A DNA stretch of 60,106 bases from Coxiellaceae bacterium (GCA_902601155.1 CACKMC010000002.1:1-60106), one strand, 5' to 3'. Shown: positions 1 to 10,460, counted from the stretch's first letter. Numbers and translations are program-made. Notes: generated by a model from the letters alone, not told the origin.

Positions 1-1
1 T

Positions 2-988
2 ACAAGCACACCTTTGCAAAAAGCCATCAAACAAGGTGCGCCTGTTGGCTCCCATTTATTTCGTGGCGAAAATGGCCATCCTATTTTACTATTTGATGAA
101 GCCATTTTAACGGGGGAAGCCATTACTTATGCCAGCGCAACATTTCGTGATGGACGACCTGCTGTTTCCATTCACTTAAGCAGCGAAGAAGATAGCCAAT
201 TTCAACAAGTGACGGCAAAAAACATTGGCCAACCACTGGCAGTTGTTTACGTCGACACCGAAGTCAAGCAACAAGGTAAAAAGCTTCATACGATTCGTCA
301 TGAACGTATCATTAACATTGCCACGATACAAAGTGCATTAGGCCATCAATTTGAGGTCACAGGTTTACACTCTGCGTCCACTGCACAAGATTTAGCACTT
401 CTACTCAGATCTGGGGCCCTTGCTGCCCCCGTTCACATTGCCCAAGAACTAACCATTGGTCCAAGCATGGGACAACAAAATATTGACCAAGGTATCCAAT
501 CACTTGCCATTGGTGCCATCTTAGTCTTCTTCTTCATGCTCATCTATTACCGAAGTTTTGGACTGATTGCCAACATAGCACTTTTGCTAAATGTGGTATT
601 AATCGTCTCTTTGTTGTCATTGATTGGTAGCACACTCACACTGCCAGGCATTGCAGGTATTGTACTCACCGTGGGTATGGCCGTTGATGCCAACGTACTC
701 ATAAACGAACGAATTCGCGAAGAACTCCGTGCCAAAAAACCACCCATTTTATGTATACGCGCCGGCTATGAGAAAGCCTTTTCAACCATTGTGGATTCCA
801 ATGTCACAACCCTATTGGTAGGTATTGTACTCTTTTCCTTAGGCTCAGGGACGGTAAAAGGCTTTGCGATTACACTGATTCTCGGTTTATTAGCTTCCAT
901 GTTTACTTCGATCTATGTCACACGTTGCCTTGTAGACTGGCGCTACCCTCCTGATCAAGCGGTTAAACATCTTTCAATCGGAGCTTAG
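2..988 (+). CDS. secD: Protein translocase subunit SecD, C-terminal part (5' end outside window)
   Basis: This is the C-terminal portion of SecD, the inner-membrane subunit that with SecF uses the proton gradient to complete export of Sec substrates. The frame is open from base 2, so the start lies upstream of the window. The first part is periplasmic P1-domain sequence. It is followed by five hydrophobic segments and the conserved SecD signature GIAGIVLTVGMAVDANV with the NERIREE element. secF begins 3 bases after the stop codon, the usual secD-secF operon order. About half of a normal SecD of roughly 600 residues is visible. Nothing suggests a defect. Confidence 0.96.
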   Translation, partial: TSTPLQKAIKQGAPVGSHLFRGENGHPILLFDEAILTGEAITYASATFRDGRPAVSIHLSSEEDSQFQQVTAKNIGQPLAVVYVDTEVKQQGKKLHTIRHERIINIATIQSALGHQFEVTGLHSASTAQDLALLLRSGALAAPVHIAQELTIGPSMGQQNIDQGIQSLAIGAILVFFFMLIYYRSFGLIANIALLLNVVLIVSLLSLIGSTLTLPGIAGIVLTVGMAVDANVLINERIREELRAKKPPILCIRAGYEKAFSTIVDSNVTTLLVGIVLFSLGSGTVKGFAITLILGLLASMFTSIYVTRCLVDWRYPPDQAVKHLSIGA

Positions 989-991
989 TTC

Positions 992-1909
992 ATGGAGTTT
1001 TTTAAACACAAAACCAACATAGATTTCATGAAGCTAAGAAATAAAGCCATGGTTTTTTCTTTACTGATTAGCCTGCTTTCATTTGCCAGTTTAGCTTATC
1101 ATGGTTTAAACCTGGGGCTTGATTTCACAGGGGGTACACAGCTACAAATGTCATGGCAAACAGCACAAAACGCTGAAACAATTCGAGAAAAACTACACGC
1201 CAATCATTTACCTCACCCCATGGTCCAAACCTATGGCTCCAATCATCGTTTGATGATTCGGTTAGGCGAAAGCTCGCAAAGCCAAACCATGCTTAAAAAA
1301 CGTATCCAACTTCTTTTCCCCCATGCTCATATTGAACGGGTTGAATATATTGGCCCACAGGTAGGAGAAGCACTGCTTCATGATGGATTACTCGCCATTG
1401 GTTTATCCCTTCTCATCACGATGATTTACATTGCATTTCGATTTGAAATGCGTTTTGCTTTGAGTGCTGCGTTATCACTCATCCATGATCCCATTGTCAT
1501 CCTTGGTGCGTTCTCCGCCTTTCATCTTAGCTTTGATTTGATCTCATTGGCGGCCCTGCTCACTATATTAGGTTACTCTCTTAATGACACCATTGTTGTT
1601 TACGACCGTATTCGAGAAAATTTCATGCTCTCACAAAGTAATGATGCAAAAACGATTGTGAACCAAGCCATCAACCAAACACTGTCTCGGACTATTATGA
1701 CATCAGGACTAACATTATTAGTCGTGATTGCTCTTTTCCTTCTTGGTGGTGCCAGTTTACATGGGTTTGCCATTGCACTGATTATTGGTATTGTGATTGG
1801 CACCTACTCATCCATTTATATTGCGGGGGCATTGGCTGTCATGATGGGATTACAACGTGAACACCTTCTTCCCTCAGCCAAACAAAATGCAGAAGACCTC
1901 TTACCTTAA
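992..1909 (+). CDS. secF: Protein translocase subunit SecF
   Basis: SecF pairs with SecD in the SecDF complex of the inner membrane and supports late stages of protein translocation. The 305-residue length is typical. An N-terminal membrane segment is followed by the SecF signature GLDFTGGTQLQ (about residues 43-53), a short periplasmic domain, and five C-terminal membrane segments containing GYSLNDTIVVYDRIREN. The gene starts 3 bases after secD, so the two are probably translated together. The next gene, yceF, follows after 34 bases. Confidence 0.97.
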   Translation: MEFFKHKTNIDFMKLRNKAMVFSLLISLLSFASLAYHGLNLGLDFTGGTQLQMSWQTAQNAETIREKLHANHLPHPMVQTYGSNHRLMIRLGESSQSQTMLKKRIQLLFPHAHIERVEYIGPQVGEALLHDGLLAIGLSLLITMIYIAFRFEMRFALSAALSLIHDPIVILGAFSAFHLSFDLISLAALLTILGYSLNDTIVVYDRIRENFMLSQSNDAKTIVNQAINQTLSRTIMTSGLTLLVVIALFLLGGASLHGFAIALIIGIVIGTYSSIYIAGALAVMMGLQREHLLPSAKQNAEDLLP

Positions 1910-1943
1910 TTCATTGTTCAAATCAGCATAAGGACTATCATTT

Positions 1944-2528
1944 ATGTCATCCTTTATACTTGCATCTAGCTCTTCTTCTCGTGCTGAAATGCTCGAAAAA
2001 CTCGGTATTGTATTTACCTGCCAATCCCCTGATATTGATGAAACACCGCATGAAGGCGAAGATCCTCATGCATTAGTCACCCGCTTATCCATTAGCAAAG
2101 GACAAAAAGTTGCAGCGAGTCATCCTGATGCGATCATTATTTCTGGCGATCAGGTACTGGCTGCCAGAGGTCAAATATTTGGCAAACCAAAGACACATGA
2201 AAACGCCCTAGCACAGCTGATGTTTTGTCGTGGCTATGCTGCCACTTTTTTTACAGGTATCGCGGTACATCATCAAAATAAACAATATGCGGATGTCGTC
2301 ACGACACAACTTTCATTTCGCCGCTACGATGAAAACGAAGCCAAGTGGTATTTACAACAAGACGAACCTTATCATTGTGCAGGTTCTTTACGCTTTGAAG
2401 GTGCTGCACATTGGCTACTGCATGCCTGTGTCAGTCAAGACCATAGTGCCATCACAGGATTGCCTTTGATTGCTTTACAACAATTACTGACTAAGCTGGG
2501 ACATGAGAATATTCATGAAGCAGTTTAA
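1944..2528 (+). CDS. yceF: Maf-family nucleotide pyrophosphatase, YceF type
   Basis: Maf proteins hydrolyse non-canonical or modified nucleoside triphosphates; the YceF branch prefers 7-methyl-GTP. The 194-residue protein starts with the Maf signature LASSSSSRAEML and contains SGDQV (the catalytic Asp region), GKP and the C-terminal GLPLIALQQLL motif. All of these align with E. coli YceF, including PDIDETP and HCAGSL. An AGGA ribosome binding site lies upstream of ATG 1944. The 3' end overlaps the following transporter gene. The substrate preference is inferred from subgroup similarity. Confidence 0.9.
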   Translation: MSSFILASSSSSRAEMLEKLGIVFTCQSPDIDETPHEGEDPHALVTRLSISKGQKVAASHPDAIIISGDQVLAARGQIFGKPKTHENALAQLMFCRGYAATFFTGIAVHHQNKQYADVVTTQLSFRRYDENEAKWYLQQDEPYHCAGSLRFEGAAHWLLHACVSQDHSAITGLPLIALQQLLTKLGHENIHEAV

Positions 2529-3687
2529 TATTTTTTCACTTATTACCTTGATGTTGCTGATCACATTGAGCACATGTGGTTCTCTTATTCTAACCGCCAA
2601 TCTTCCAATGATTGGCACCCTATTTAATAAATCCGAAAGCAGTGTGAATCTACTGATGGTATGTTATCTCTTGGGTATTATGATCAGTCAAATTTTAACC
2701 ACACACTATCTCCACCATATACCGTGGCTCAAAACTTTACGACACGGCTTTTGCCTAGTACTGCTAAGCTTATGCTTAAATACTGTCGCAGTGCATACCC
2801 ATCTTTTCTCATTGTTGTGTCTAGGCCGATTCATCAACGGCCTGGGCACTGGTGCCGCTTACTTGCTGGCACTACTACTGATCACCACTGCATTTTCTTA
2901 CGAAGCGTCAAGGAAAGCCTTGGCTATTACCAATCTTGCCTTTTCCTGTGTCCCCTATTTTGCGATTGTTGCAGGTGGCTGGATTGGCGAGAACTGGGGC
3001 ATCTTAGCAACGTTAATTATCTTCTCAGTGTATATTCTTTTTGTTGTGATTTTAACGCATCTCTCACCACTACGTCATATTACACCAAATATTCCTCACG
3101 ACTTTCTCAAACAAGCTAAAACACTCTATAAGGATCGTCACATTCAGCTTGGTGCAATACTGACTGGCTGTTTGTCTAGTTCGATGTACTTGTATTTCAC
3201 CCTATGCCCTCACGTTGCCTTTCATTTTTTAACAGTCACAGGATCAGAGTATGGGCGATGGCTCTTAGTCAGTGCGGTTACAGCCACTGCTGGCAACCTA
3301 ACCGCTGCGTATACACATCGATACGATGCCAGGTTAATCATGAATCGTAGTGGCTTACTTGGATGGGTGGCAATCATAGGGCTGATCGTGGCTGTATATT
3401 TACATTATTTTAATCCTTGGACTCTTTTTGTGATACCCAGTATTCTCGCATTTTCTGGCCAATTGTATTGGGGAAATATTCTGCCCTATTTTACGCAACA
3501 TACTGAGAATAAATTACATGCTTGTATGTTACTTAGCTTATTTGGTGCCATGTTTACAGTCATCACGCTTGTGCTGACAAGCACAAATTTATTCACGCCA
3601 CTTGGCTGGCTAATGGGTGGTCTCTGTGTCGTATGGACAATACTGACGCTAGGCATTTATTTTAAACCACGATTATGTCATGCATGA
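2515..3687 (+). CDS. MFS transporter, drug-resistance-like
   Basis: This is a predicted 12-segment major facilitator superfamily permease of the inner membrane. The substrate cannot be told; the nearest general resemblance is to Bcr/CflA-type drug exporters. Regularly spaced hydrophobic segments run the whole length, and LGRFINGLGTGAAY in segment 4 is an MFS-like element. The ATG at 2515 gives 390 residues. An in-frame ATG at 2503 would add MRIF, and either start overlaps the end of yceF. The 3' end overlaps the next gene by 8 bases, so this is part of a coupled operon. Confidence 0.8.
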   Translation: MKQFNIFSLITLMLLITLSTCGSLILTANLPMIGTLFNKSESSVNLLMVCYLLGIMISQILTTHYLHHIPWLKTLRHGFCLVLLSLCLNTVAVHTHLFSLLCLGRFINGLGTGAAYLLALLLITTAFSYEASRKALAITNLAFSCVPYFAIVAGGWIGENWGILATLIIFSVYILFVVILTHLSPLRHITPNIPHDFLKQAKTLYKDRHIQLGAILTGCLSSSMYLYFTLCPHVAFHFLTVTGSEYGRWLLVSAVTATAGNLTAAYTHRYDARLIMNRSGLLGWVAIIGLIVAVYLHYFNPWTLFVIPSILAFSGQLYWGNILPYFTQHTENKLHACMLLSLFGAMFTVITLVLTSTNLFTPLGWLMGGLCVVWTILTLGIYFKPRLCHA

Positions 3688-4723
3688 ATTGCTGCGAAAA
3701 CCTTTAAAGCTAGGCTCGTTGATATTACCCTCTCCACTTATCCAAGCACCACTTGCGGGTTATTCGCTTGCGCCCTTTCGACGCTTAATTCAACAACATT
3801 CGGGTAAACACTTAACCTATACCGAAATGCTCTCACCATTTCATGTACTGAGAAAGCGCAATCAAATGGATCCTCATGTGGTGAGAGATCCCAGTGAATC
3901 ATTCTTGGGTTATCAATTGGGAGGATGTCATCCTCAAATGCTCGCACAGGTCATTCAAGCCATCCAAATATACCAGCCAGATACCATTGATTTAAACTGT
4001 GGCTGCCCACAACGTAAGATACGCCAGAAAGGATGGGGGTCATCCCTTCTTGACAATCCATCCCGCTTACAAGCGATACTTAAAACGTTACGTAAAACAA
4101 CTGATATACCCTTATCTATCAAGATTCGTTTACACCCTAAAGCGTTCCAACAACAAAATCGTGACATACTATCATTAGCTGAAGATGAGGGATGTGATTT
4201 TATCATCATTCATGGGCGTCATTGGTCAGAACGTTATGAAACGCGTTGTCGCTATGATCAAGTCGCTGATTTATGCCAAAGAAGCCAGATTCCAGTGATT
4301 GTGAATGGTGATATCGCTGACATCACAAGTTTATCACAATGGGTCAAGCATTGTGCGCCTCAAGGCTTTATGATTGGTCGTGCTGGTCTGGGAAACCCAT
4401 GGCTGTTCAAACAACTAAAAGAACCGCAGATGACACCACCAAGCATAGACACAGTATACCAAACCATGTCCTCTCATTTGCTGGGGTTATGTGAGTATTA
4501 TCACCCAATAAATGCCATGAATAAATTTCGTGGCACCTTGTGTGGTTATTTTCACTATCTCCCTGAGGCTATTCAACATGCATGGGAGCAAAAAAAAACA
4601 GAAGCGATGGATGGCCCAACATTTCTTCAGTGGCTTCAGTCTTCGATTGCAACATTACCACAGCCAAGTCGTATAATGCTTGGCAAGGACTCAGTACAGT
4701 CAACAACTGTGGAGACATCATGA
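3680..4723 (+). CDS. tRNA-dihydrouridine synthase family protein
   Basis: This is an FMN-dependent Dus enzyme that reduces uridines to dihydrouridine in tRNA. The 347-residue protein has the TIM-barrel start APLAGYSLAPFRRL, the active-site element DLNCGCPQRKI (catalytic Cys in GCP), GSSLL, and then IHGRHW and NGDI. These are followed by the FMN-phosphate loop GFMIGRAGLGNPW. The C-terminal 80 residues form the helical tRNA-binding domain. DusB is the likeliest subclass but DusA or DusC cannot be excluded, so no symbol is given. The 3' end overlaps convergent yciO by 88 bases. Confidence 0.88.
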   Translation: MHELLRKPLKLGSLILPSPLIQAPLAGYSLAPFRRLIQQHSGKHLTYTEMLSPFHVLRKRNQMDPHVVRDPSESFLGYQLGGCHPQMLAQVIQAIQIYQPDTIDLNCGCPQRKIRQKGWGSSLLDNPSRLQAILKTLRKTTDIPLSIKIRLHPKAFQQQNRDILSLAEDEGCDFIIIHGRHWSERYETRCRYDQVADLCQRSQIPVIVNGDIADITSLSQWVKHCAPQGFMIGRAGLGNPWLFKQLKEPQMTPPSIDTVYQTMSSHLLGLCEYYHPINAMNKFRGTLCGYFHYLPEAIQHAWEQKKTEAMDGPTFLQWLQSSIATLPQPSRIMLGKDSVQSTTVETS

Positions 4724-5274
4724 TGAAAGTAATCATGTGTAATCACCATAAAATCAACTGGTGGATTTAAATAACTTTGTAAATTTTCTTCTGTAAACGC
4801 TTCATACACATGTTCACTGTCAGCTTCAGACATCAAACTGGTCGTGAGCAAAGGTTGATCTAACATACGCAATAAAGATTGTAGTGCTAAGTTACGGGTG
4901 ATACGAATCCCAATGGTTTTACGTTTACATAAAGCCATGACTTTCTTACCCACTGAGGGCAGTGCTGGAAAAATAAACGTGGTCGGATTAGGTGTATTTT
5001 TCTTCAAAAAACGATAATAAGGCGTAGAAATCTGAACATAAGGGGCTAACTGAGCCACATCATGTCCAATCAAGGTAAAAAAATGATGGCGAGATACTTG
5101 ACGTATTTTGCAAATCGTATCCAGTGCTTTTTTTTGATCAAGGTTAGCAAGTAATGCATAGCCTGAATCAGTTGGAAATGCCAATACACCACCTTGAGAC
5201 AAACAATCAACAAGTTGAGCTAATCGCCGGTGTTGTGGATTCAGTGGATGTAATCGAATGACTGGACTGGGCAT
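4636..5274 (-). CDS. yciO: YciO/YrdC/Sua5-family protein
   Basis: This member of the Sua5/YrdC/YciO RNA-binding fold family has 212 residues and closely resembles E. coli YciO. Shared elements are the N-terminal HPLNPQHRRLAQ, GGVLAFPTDSGYAL, the NTPNPTTFIF region, KRKTIGIRI and the LTTSL segment. YrdC and Sua5 make threonylcarbamoyl-AMP for t6A in tRNA; YciO is a paralog whose in vivo role is not settled. tsaE and tsaD also lie in this window, so a t6A link is possible. The last 88 coding bases are antisense to the end of the dus gene. Confidence 0.87.
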   Translation of the reverse strand: MPSPVIRLHPLNPQHRRLAQLVDCLSQGGVLAFPTDSGYALLANLDQKKALDTICKIRQVSRHHFFTLIGHDVAQLAPYVQISTPYYRFLKKNTPNPTTFIFPALPSVGKKVMALCKRKTIGIRITRNLALQSLLRMLDQPLLTTSLMSEADSEHVYEAFTEENLQSYLNPPVDFMVITHDYFHHDVSTVVDCTESLPSIIRLGCGNVAIED

Positions 5275-5353
5275 GGCTAGCTATGCTCCTTACAATACGC
5301 TAACATAAGGGTGTGGGTGCGACCCTGACAGATTATAACAGAGGAGTGTGCTT

Positions 5354-5902
5354 GTGAATACTGCTTGGTTTCAAGATTTTTTTCCTGTGCTGTGCTTTTT
5401 TGCGATGTATCAGTATGGTGGTGTTTATCCAGCGACATTTATTTTAATCCTCACAGCCATGTCCATCTACGGCATCCAATGCTATCGCCTTAATCAACCA
5501 CAACTTTCTCAACTGGCATTAAACCTTACTATTTATGTTTTTGGCGCCATGACATTGGCCTTCCATAACCCACATTTTATTCAATGGAAGCCCACTATTG
5601 TGTATTGGATCATTGGTTTAGTCATTGGAGGATCGCCCTTTTTTCGCAAAGAATCTTTCTTACAAACATGGCTAGGTACTCAAGTCACTGTGGATACTAA
5701 GCATTGGCTTAAAATGAGTTATTTTACACTCTTGTTCTTTGTACTCCTAGGCTTTATGAATCTGTATATTGCTTATCATTGGAGCATGGATCATTGGGTT
5801 GATTTTAAGCTCTTTGGCGCCACAGGTTTATTACTGATGTATACCGTGATATTATCTTGGTACCTTCATAAGCATCAACGTACACATGTCACACCTTCTT
5901 GA
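5354..5902 (+). CDS. yciB: YciB / septation protein A family inner-membrane protein
   Basis: YciB (IspZ) is a small polytopic inner-membrane protein linked to septation and envelope synthesis. This 182-residue version starts FFPVLCFFAMYQYGG, matching the family N-terminus, and contains the FRKESFLQTWLGT region and five hydrophobic segments. GTG 5354 is preferred over the in-frame GTG at 5348 because GAGGAG at 5341-5346 sits 7 bases upstream of it. bolA overlaps the 3' end by 17 bases, so the two are probably one transcript. Confidence 0.88.
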   Translation: MNTAWFQDFFPVLCFFAMYQYGGVYPATFILILTAMSIYGIQCYRLNQPQLSQLALNLTIYVFGAMTLAFHNPHFIQWKPTIVYWIIGLVIGGSPFFRKESFLQTWLGTQVTVDTKHWLKMSYFTLLFFVLLGFMNLYIAYHWSMDHWVDFKLFGATGLLLMYTVILSWYLHKHQRTHVTPS

Positions 5903-6137
5903 GATTGAAAATAGATTACGTGAAGTTTTTGAGCCCACCGTGCTCACTTTACACGATGAAAGCCATTTACACACACACCATGCAACCTACCAGGCTGGGA
6001 AACTTCATTTGGTGCTTCATATACAAAGTGAAAAACTAACTGGCAAGCAATTGATGGCCCAACATCGGGCCATACATGAAGCACTTGCACCATTTTGGTC
6101 CTCAATTCATGCTTTACAAATTAACGTGGTAAGGTGA
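5886..6137 (+). CDS. bolA: BolA family protein
   Basis: BolA-type proteins are small KH-like fold proteins that partner with monothiol glutaredoxins in iron-sulfur handling; in E. coli BolA is also a morphology and stress regulator. The 83-residue sequence has the family pattern of an N-terminal helix (IENRLREVF), the DESHLH segment with candidate metal-ligand histidines, and SEKLTGKQLMAQHRAIHEAL in the helix-turn-helix-like part. It overlaps yciB by 17 bases upstream and serS by 24 bases at its convergent 3' end. Confidence 0.9.
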   Translation: MSHLLEIENRLREVFEPTVLTLHDESHLHTHHATYQAGKLHLVLHIQSEKLTGKQLMAQHRAIHEALAPFWSSIHALQINVVR

Positions 6138-7397
6138 TAAAACTTTTTTACCCATTCGCCCTTGCAGTATACTAGGCACATGAATGTGACCATCTGCATC
6201 TTGATAGTTTTCTAACACAGCCACCAATGCCCTGCCAACGGCAACACCTGAGCCATTCAAGCTATGAAGTAATGTGGGTTTATCTTGTCCTTTTTTCAAT
6301 CTAGCTTGTAAACGTCTTGATTGAAAATCACCACAATAACTGATAGATGAAATTTCACGGTAAGTATTTTGTGAAGGCAACCATACTTCTAGATCATACG
6401 TTTTTTTAGCGCAAAACCCCAGATCCCCTGTACATAACTCTACAACACGATAAGGTAAAGCCAATGCTTGTAAAATCGCTTCTGCTTCCTGACACATCGT
6501 TTCTAATGCAGATAAACCTTGGCTTTCCTCCACAAACTGAACCAATTCAACTTTTTCAAATTGATGCATCCGAATCATGCCACGCGTGTCTTTGCCATAA
6601 GACCCTGCCTCGCGTCTAAAGCATAAACTATGGCATGTCATTTTAATGGGTAATGCCTTTTCTTTTTGAATGGTTTTGGCACAATAATTCACAAGCGGTA
6701 CTTCGCCCGTGGGGATAAGGCTCTTGGATTCTTCTGCTAATTGATACGCATCGTCTTTAAATTTAGGATACTGACCGGCTGCTTGCATGGCATCATCATG
6801 GACTAACACAGGGACATTCACCTCACGATAGCCATGTTTTTCGCTATGAAAATCGATCATCCACTGTGCAAGCACACGGTGTAAACGCGCTAAATCATCA
6901 AGCAAATAGGTGAAACGAGCACCTGCGACATGACCCGCTTGTTGAAAGTCAAGCGCATTGAGTTGTTCACCCAACGTCACATGATCTTTCGGTGTAAAAT
7001 CAAATGATGTTTTTTCCCCCCATGACCTTATCTCCACATTATCCGTTTCACTCTGGCCATCAGGCACTGATTCTAAGGGAGTATTAGGTATATGCAGCAA
7101 AAAGCTTTCTAGATCATGCTGTAAACGCTTGACCGTACCTTGAAGGGCGTCTAATTGCTGATTAACTTCAACCACTTGGTCCATCAATTCAGTCGCATCT
7201 TCCCCTTTGGACTTGCGTTGGCCAATTTCTTTCGATAATTGATTTCTTTTCGCCTGACAAGATTCTAATGCTGATTGAGATTTTTTGCGTGAAGACTCAA
7301 GTGTTTGATAGGTTTTCTCGTCAAAAACAAAACCCTTTCGCTTGAGCTGAGCAATGAATACTTCGGGGTCTTGACGCAGTGCTGAACGGGGATTCAT
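6114..7397 (-). CDS. serS: Serine--tRNA ligase
   Basis: Seryl-tRNA synthetase is a class II cytoplasmic enzyme that charges tRNA-Ser and tRNA-Sec. The 427-residue protein has the long N-terminal antiparallel coiled coil (about residues 25-105), class II motif 2 (CFRREAGSYGKDTRGM) and motif 3 (LNGSGVAVGRALVAVLENYQ). ATG 7397 is chosen because GGAG lies 6 bases upstream; an in-frame TTG at 7415 has no such site. The 3' end overlaps convergent bolA by 24 bases. A 141-base gap separates it from ftsK upstream. Confidence 0.97.
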   Translation of the reverse strand: MNPRSALRQDPEVFIAQLKRKGFVFDEKTYQTLESSRKKSQSALESCQAKRNQLSKEIGQRKSKGEDATELMDQVVEVNQQLDALQGTVKRLQHDLESFLLHIPNTPLESVPDGQSETDNVEIRSWGEKTSFDFTPKDHVTLGEQLNALDFQQAGHVAGARFTYLLDDLARLHRVLAQWMIDFHSEKHGYREVNVPVLVHDDAMQAAGQYPKFKDDAYQLAEESKSLIPTGEVPLVNYCAKTIQKEKALPIKMTCHSLCFRREAGSYGKDTRGMIRMHQFEKVELVQFVEESQGLSALETMCQEAEAILQALALPYRVVELCTGDLGFCAKKTYDLEVWLPSQNTYREISSISYCGDFQSRRLQARLKKGQDKPTLLHSLNGSGVAVGRALVAVLENYQDADGHIHVPSILQGRMGKKVLSPYHVNL

Positions 7398-7538
7398 GAG
7401 GTTCTCCAATACCAAGATAAAAAAGGATAGATCATCGATTAAACAGGCGTTAACAAAATGAATATATGAGAAAAACCATGGCGTAACATAGTAAGGTATG
7501 CATCGTTACTTTTTGAGCGACATGACATCATAAGCCTC

Positions 7539-9743
7539 TCATGATTCTATATCATCCATCAATATTTTGCGAGCACCATTGGATTCCATGGGGCCCACTA
7601 AGCCTGCCTCTTCCATTGCTTCAATAAGGTTTGCCGCTCGATTATAACCTATACGTAAACGTCTTTGGACGCTAGAAATCGATGCACGTCGAGTTTCTTT
7701 CACAATAGACACCGCTTCATCATATAACGCATCTTTATTGGAAGGGCTCCCTCCTACGGATGTGTTTGCTATCACTGGCTGAAGTATATGATTATCATAC
7801 TGGGGTTTACCTTGGCGCTTTAAATGACTAACTACTTTATGCACCTCATCGTCTTCGACAAAAGCACCATGAACACGCACAGGTAAGCCTGTACCAGGGG
7901 GTAAATAGAGCATATCACCATGGCCTAATAGTTGCTCTGCGCCGGCTTGATCAATCACTGTACGCGAATCAATACGTGAGGATACCTGGAAAGCAATGCG
8001 GGTGGGCACGTTTGCTTTGATCAAGCCTGTGATCACATCCACAGAAGGACGTTGTGTCGCGAGGATGAGATGTATCCCTGCAGCCCGTGCTTTTTGTGCG
8101 ATACGTGCAATAAGTTGCTCTACTTCCTTACCCACCACCATCATCATGTCAGCAAACTCGTCTGCGACCACAACAATATAGGGTAGCGGTTCAAGGTTTT
8201 TTTCTTCCTCTTTTCGAAGCGGATCACGAATAGGCTGCCCTTTTTGCAGTGCGGTATTAATTTTATCATTATATCCCTGAAGGTTTCTTACACCTAGTGA
8301 AGCCATCAGTTGGTAACGCCGCTCCATTTCTTGTACACACCAACGCAGTGAACTGGCTGCCTCCTTCATGTCCGTGACCACAGGTGTCAACAAATGTCCG
8401 ATGCCATCATATACCGATAACTCAAGCATTTTAGGGTCTATTAAAATCAAACGAAGTTGATCAGGTGTCGTGTTATATAACAGACTCAATACCATCGCGT
8501 TTATGCCCACTGACTTACCAGACCCCGTTGTTCCAGCCACCAATAAATGAGGCATTTTAGCCAGATCTGCATAAACAGGTTGGCCTGCAATATCTTGGCC
8601 AAGGGCAAGTAACAACGGGCTTTTCTGACGTTGATATTGGGGTGCATCAAGCACTTCTCTTAATCGCACCATGCGCCTGGTCTTATTCGGCAGTTCAATC
8701 CCAATCACTGTTTTACCAGGAATAACTTCCACCACACGCACACGCGTGACTGACAATGAGCGGGCCAGATCTTCGGATAAATTAGCAATTTGTTTACTTC
8801 GTGTGCCTTCAGCAGGTTGTACTTCATAACGTGTGATGACAGGACCAGTATGTGATGAAACGACCTTAGCCTGCACACCAAATGATTTCAAGGTTTGTTC
8901 TAAATGTTGTGCAATATCCTCTTGTTGTTTTTGTGAGCGTGGTAAAGGCGCATTATTCACGCGCAACAAATCGGTGGTGGGGCGTTTAATGACGCTAGAT
9001 ATCGGCATACTTTGCTGCTGAAAACTCAGGGTATTGTCTGTGATCATACAGTCCATCTTATGCGTGTTCTCTTGTACTGTTTGGTCGCTTTGCTTTAAAT
9101 CAGGAATATGCTGCCCCATTAATGTATCCATGACAGGTTTTTGTTGATTAGCTGGTCGTTTCGATTGGAAAAAAGCGTGTAATTTATTCAATCCATCCCA
9201 ATGCGGCATGGTAAACAAATGATTGGGCTTCCATGACCATTGAAAACCATGCTGTAACCATAAGAGGCTAATAAACCATACAAGCAGCAAACATAAACAA
9301 CTGCCGGTCACATTCATCACCTGCATTAAATGCCAGGCAAGCATTTGACCGAGCAAGCCCCCTGGACCGGAAGGCAGATGATGATTGATACTAAGAAAAA
9401 GACTGAAAAGGGCTGCAGAGCTAAGTAGGCATAAACAAAGACCCAATCCTTTTAACACAAGTAATGGCGTATTAAATTGCTGTAATGACCGCCTAAGCAC
9501 GATCATAAGCGTGGCAAATAATGGGATTAATAAGGCAATGTAACCAAGGAAAAAATACAAAAAATCAGCAAGCCAAGCGCCAAATAAACCACCTTGGTTC
9601 GACACATACATGTCGAATCCAACACGCGACCATCCTGGATCACTGATGTTATAAGTCAACAATGCCAAGGCTAAAAAAAGAATACTGCCAGACGCCATGA
9701 TGATACCTGTCAAAGACAAAGCATGGGTAGCTTGCTTTTCCAT
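7539..9743 (-). CDS. ftsK: DNA translocase FtsK
   Basis: FtsK is the septal DNA pump that clears chromosome termini and activates XerCD recombination at dif. The 734-residue protein has about four N-terminal membrane segments (residues 1-180), a short linker with no long Pro/Gln-rich stretch, and the RecA-like motor with Walker A GTTGSGKS and Walker B-like segments LILIDPK and [14 protein letters not shown]-terminal winged-helix gamma domain ([19 protein letters not shown]) is also present. It is much shorter than the 1329-residue E. coli protein because of the short linker, as in many bacteria. AAAGGA precedes ATG 9743. Confidence 0.97.
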   Translation of the reverse strand: MEKQATHALSLTGIIMASGSILFLALALLTYNISDPGWSRVGFDMYVSNQGGLFGAWLADFLYFFLGYIALLIPLFATLMIVLRRSLQQFNTPLLVLKGLGLCLCLLSSAALFSLFLSINHHLPSGPGGLLGQMLAWHLMQVMNVTGSCLCLLLVWFISLLWLQHGFQWSWKPNHLFTMPHWDGLNKLHAFFQSKRPANQQKPVMDTLMGQHIPDLKQSDQTVQENTHKMDCMITDNTLSFQQQSMPISSVIKRPTTDLLRVNNAPLPRSQKQQEDIAQHLEQTLKSFGVQAKVVSSHTGPVITRYEVQPAEGTRSKQIANLSEDLARSLSVTRVRVVEVIPGKTVIGIELPNKTRRMVRLREVLDAPQYQRQKSPLLLALGQDIAGQPVYADLAKMPHLLVAGTTGSGKSVGINAMVLSLLYNTTPDQLRLILIDPKMLELSVYDGIGHLLTPVVTDMKEAASSLRWCVQEMERRYQLMASLGVRNLQGYNDKINTALQKGQPIRDPLRKEEEKNLEPLPYIVVVADEFADMMMVVGKEVEQLIARIAQKARAAGIHLILATQRPSVDVITGLIKANVPTRIAFQVSSRIDSRTVIDQAGAEQLLGHGDMLYLPPGTGLPVRVHGAFVEDDEVHKVVSHLKRQGKPQYDNHILQPVIANTSVGGSPSNKDALYDEAVSIVKETRRASISSVQRRLRIGYNRAANLIEAMEEAGLVGPMESNGARKILMDDIES

Positions 9744-9810
9744 ATTGAATGATCCTTTTGCACACTTCAGTATCGTATCAAATTAGCATCATGAGTGAAA
9801 GCCACATCCT

Positions 9811-10431
9811 TTATCGGGATGCAATACGCAGTAATCCAATAAAAATACCTTGTATCGTGACACGTGAGGCCTCATAAATCTGTGGTTCATGATTGACATT
9901 CGCTGGCACAAGCAATACTTGTCCTGTACTTTCCCAATAAACCTTTTTAAGGGTTGCCCAAGACTGATCAATAAGTACCACAGCGATCTGCCCTTTCTCC
10001 GCACGTTGTGCCTTTTCACAGACCACAATATCACCATCAAAAATACCCTCTTCAACCATAGAGTCTCCTACCACCTTGAGTGCGTAACGACCTTCACCTA
10101 AGAACACATGACTGATATCTAAAGGCTCTTGCTCTTCAATGGCTTCTATGGGTTGACCTGCAGCAATTTTCCCCACAATCATGACCTGATCTGATTGCTG
10201 GCTCACTAAGCGGATATTGCGTCGTTTATTGGGCTCCAACTCAATCAGTTTTGATGTTGCCAAAGATTTTAGATAACGATACACCACCCCGCGAGATTGA
10301 ATAGCCATTCCATCTGCAATTTCTTGTAATGTTGGCGAAAATCCATGAGATGCGATAAATTGCTGAATAAACTGCCACACTTCCATCTCACGACGTGTTA
10401 ATGACAAACTCACAAAATTATGTCGACTCAT
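9811..10431 (-). CDS. lexA: LexA repressor
   Basis: LexA represses DNA-repair genes and cleaves itself when activated by RecA on single-stranded DNA. The 206-residue protein has an N-terminal winged helix-turn-helix with a TLQEIADGMAIQSRGVVYRY segment, the Ala-Gly cleavage site in KIAAGQP, the catalytic Ser in VGDSM and the general-base Lys in ATLKK. ATG 10431 is used because AAGGAG lies 6 bases upstream; the longer frame opens with TTG. The recognition helix differs from the E. coli LexA helix, in keeping with the different operator found in its own promoter. Confidence 0.95.
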   Translation of the reverse strand: MSRHNFVSLSLTRREMEVWQFIQQFIASHGFSPTLQEIADGMAIQSRGVVYRYLKSLATSKLIELEPNKRRNIRLVSQQSDQVMIVGKIAAGQPIEAIEEQEPLDISHVFLGEGRYALKVVGDSMVEEGIFDGDIVVCEKAQRAEKGQIAVVLIDQSWATLKKVYWESTGQVLLVPANVNHEPQIYEASRVTIQGIFIGLLRIASR

Positions 10432-10460
10432 TTGCAACTCCTTGAAGAGAACTTATAACC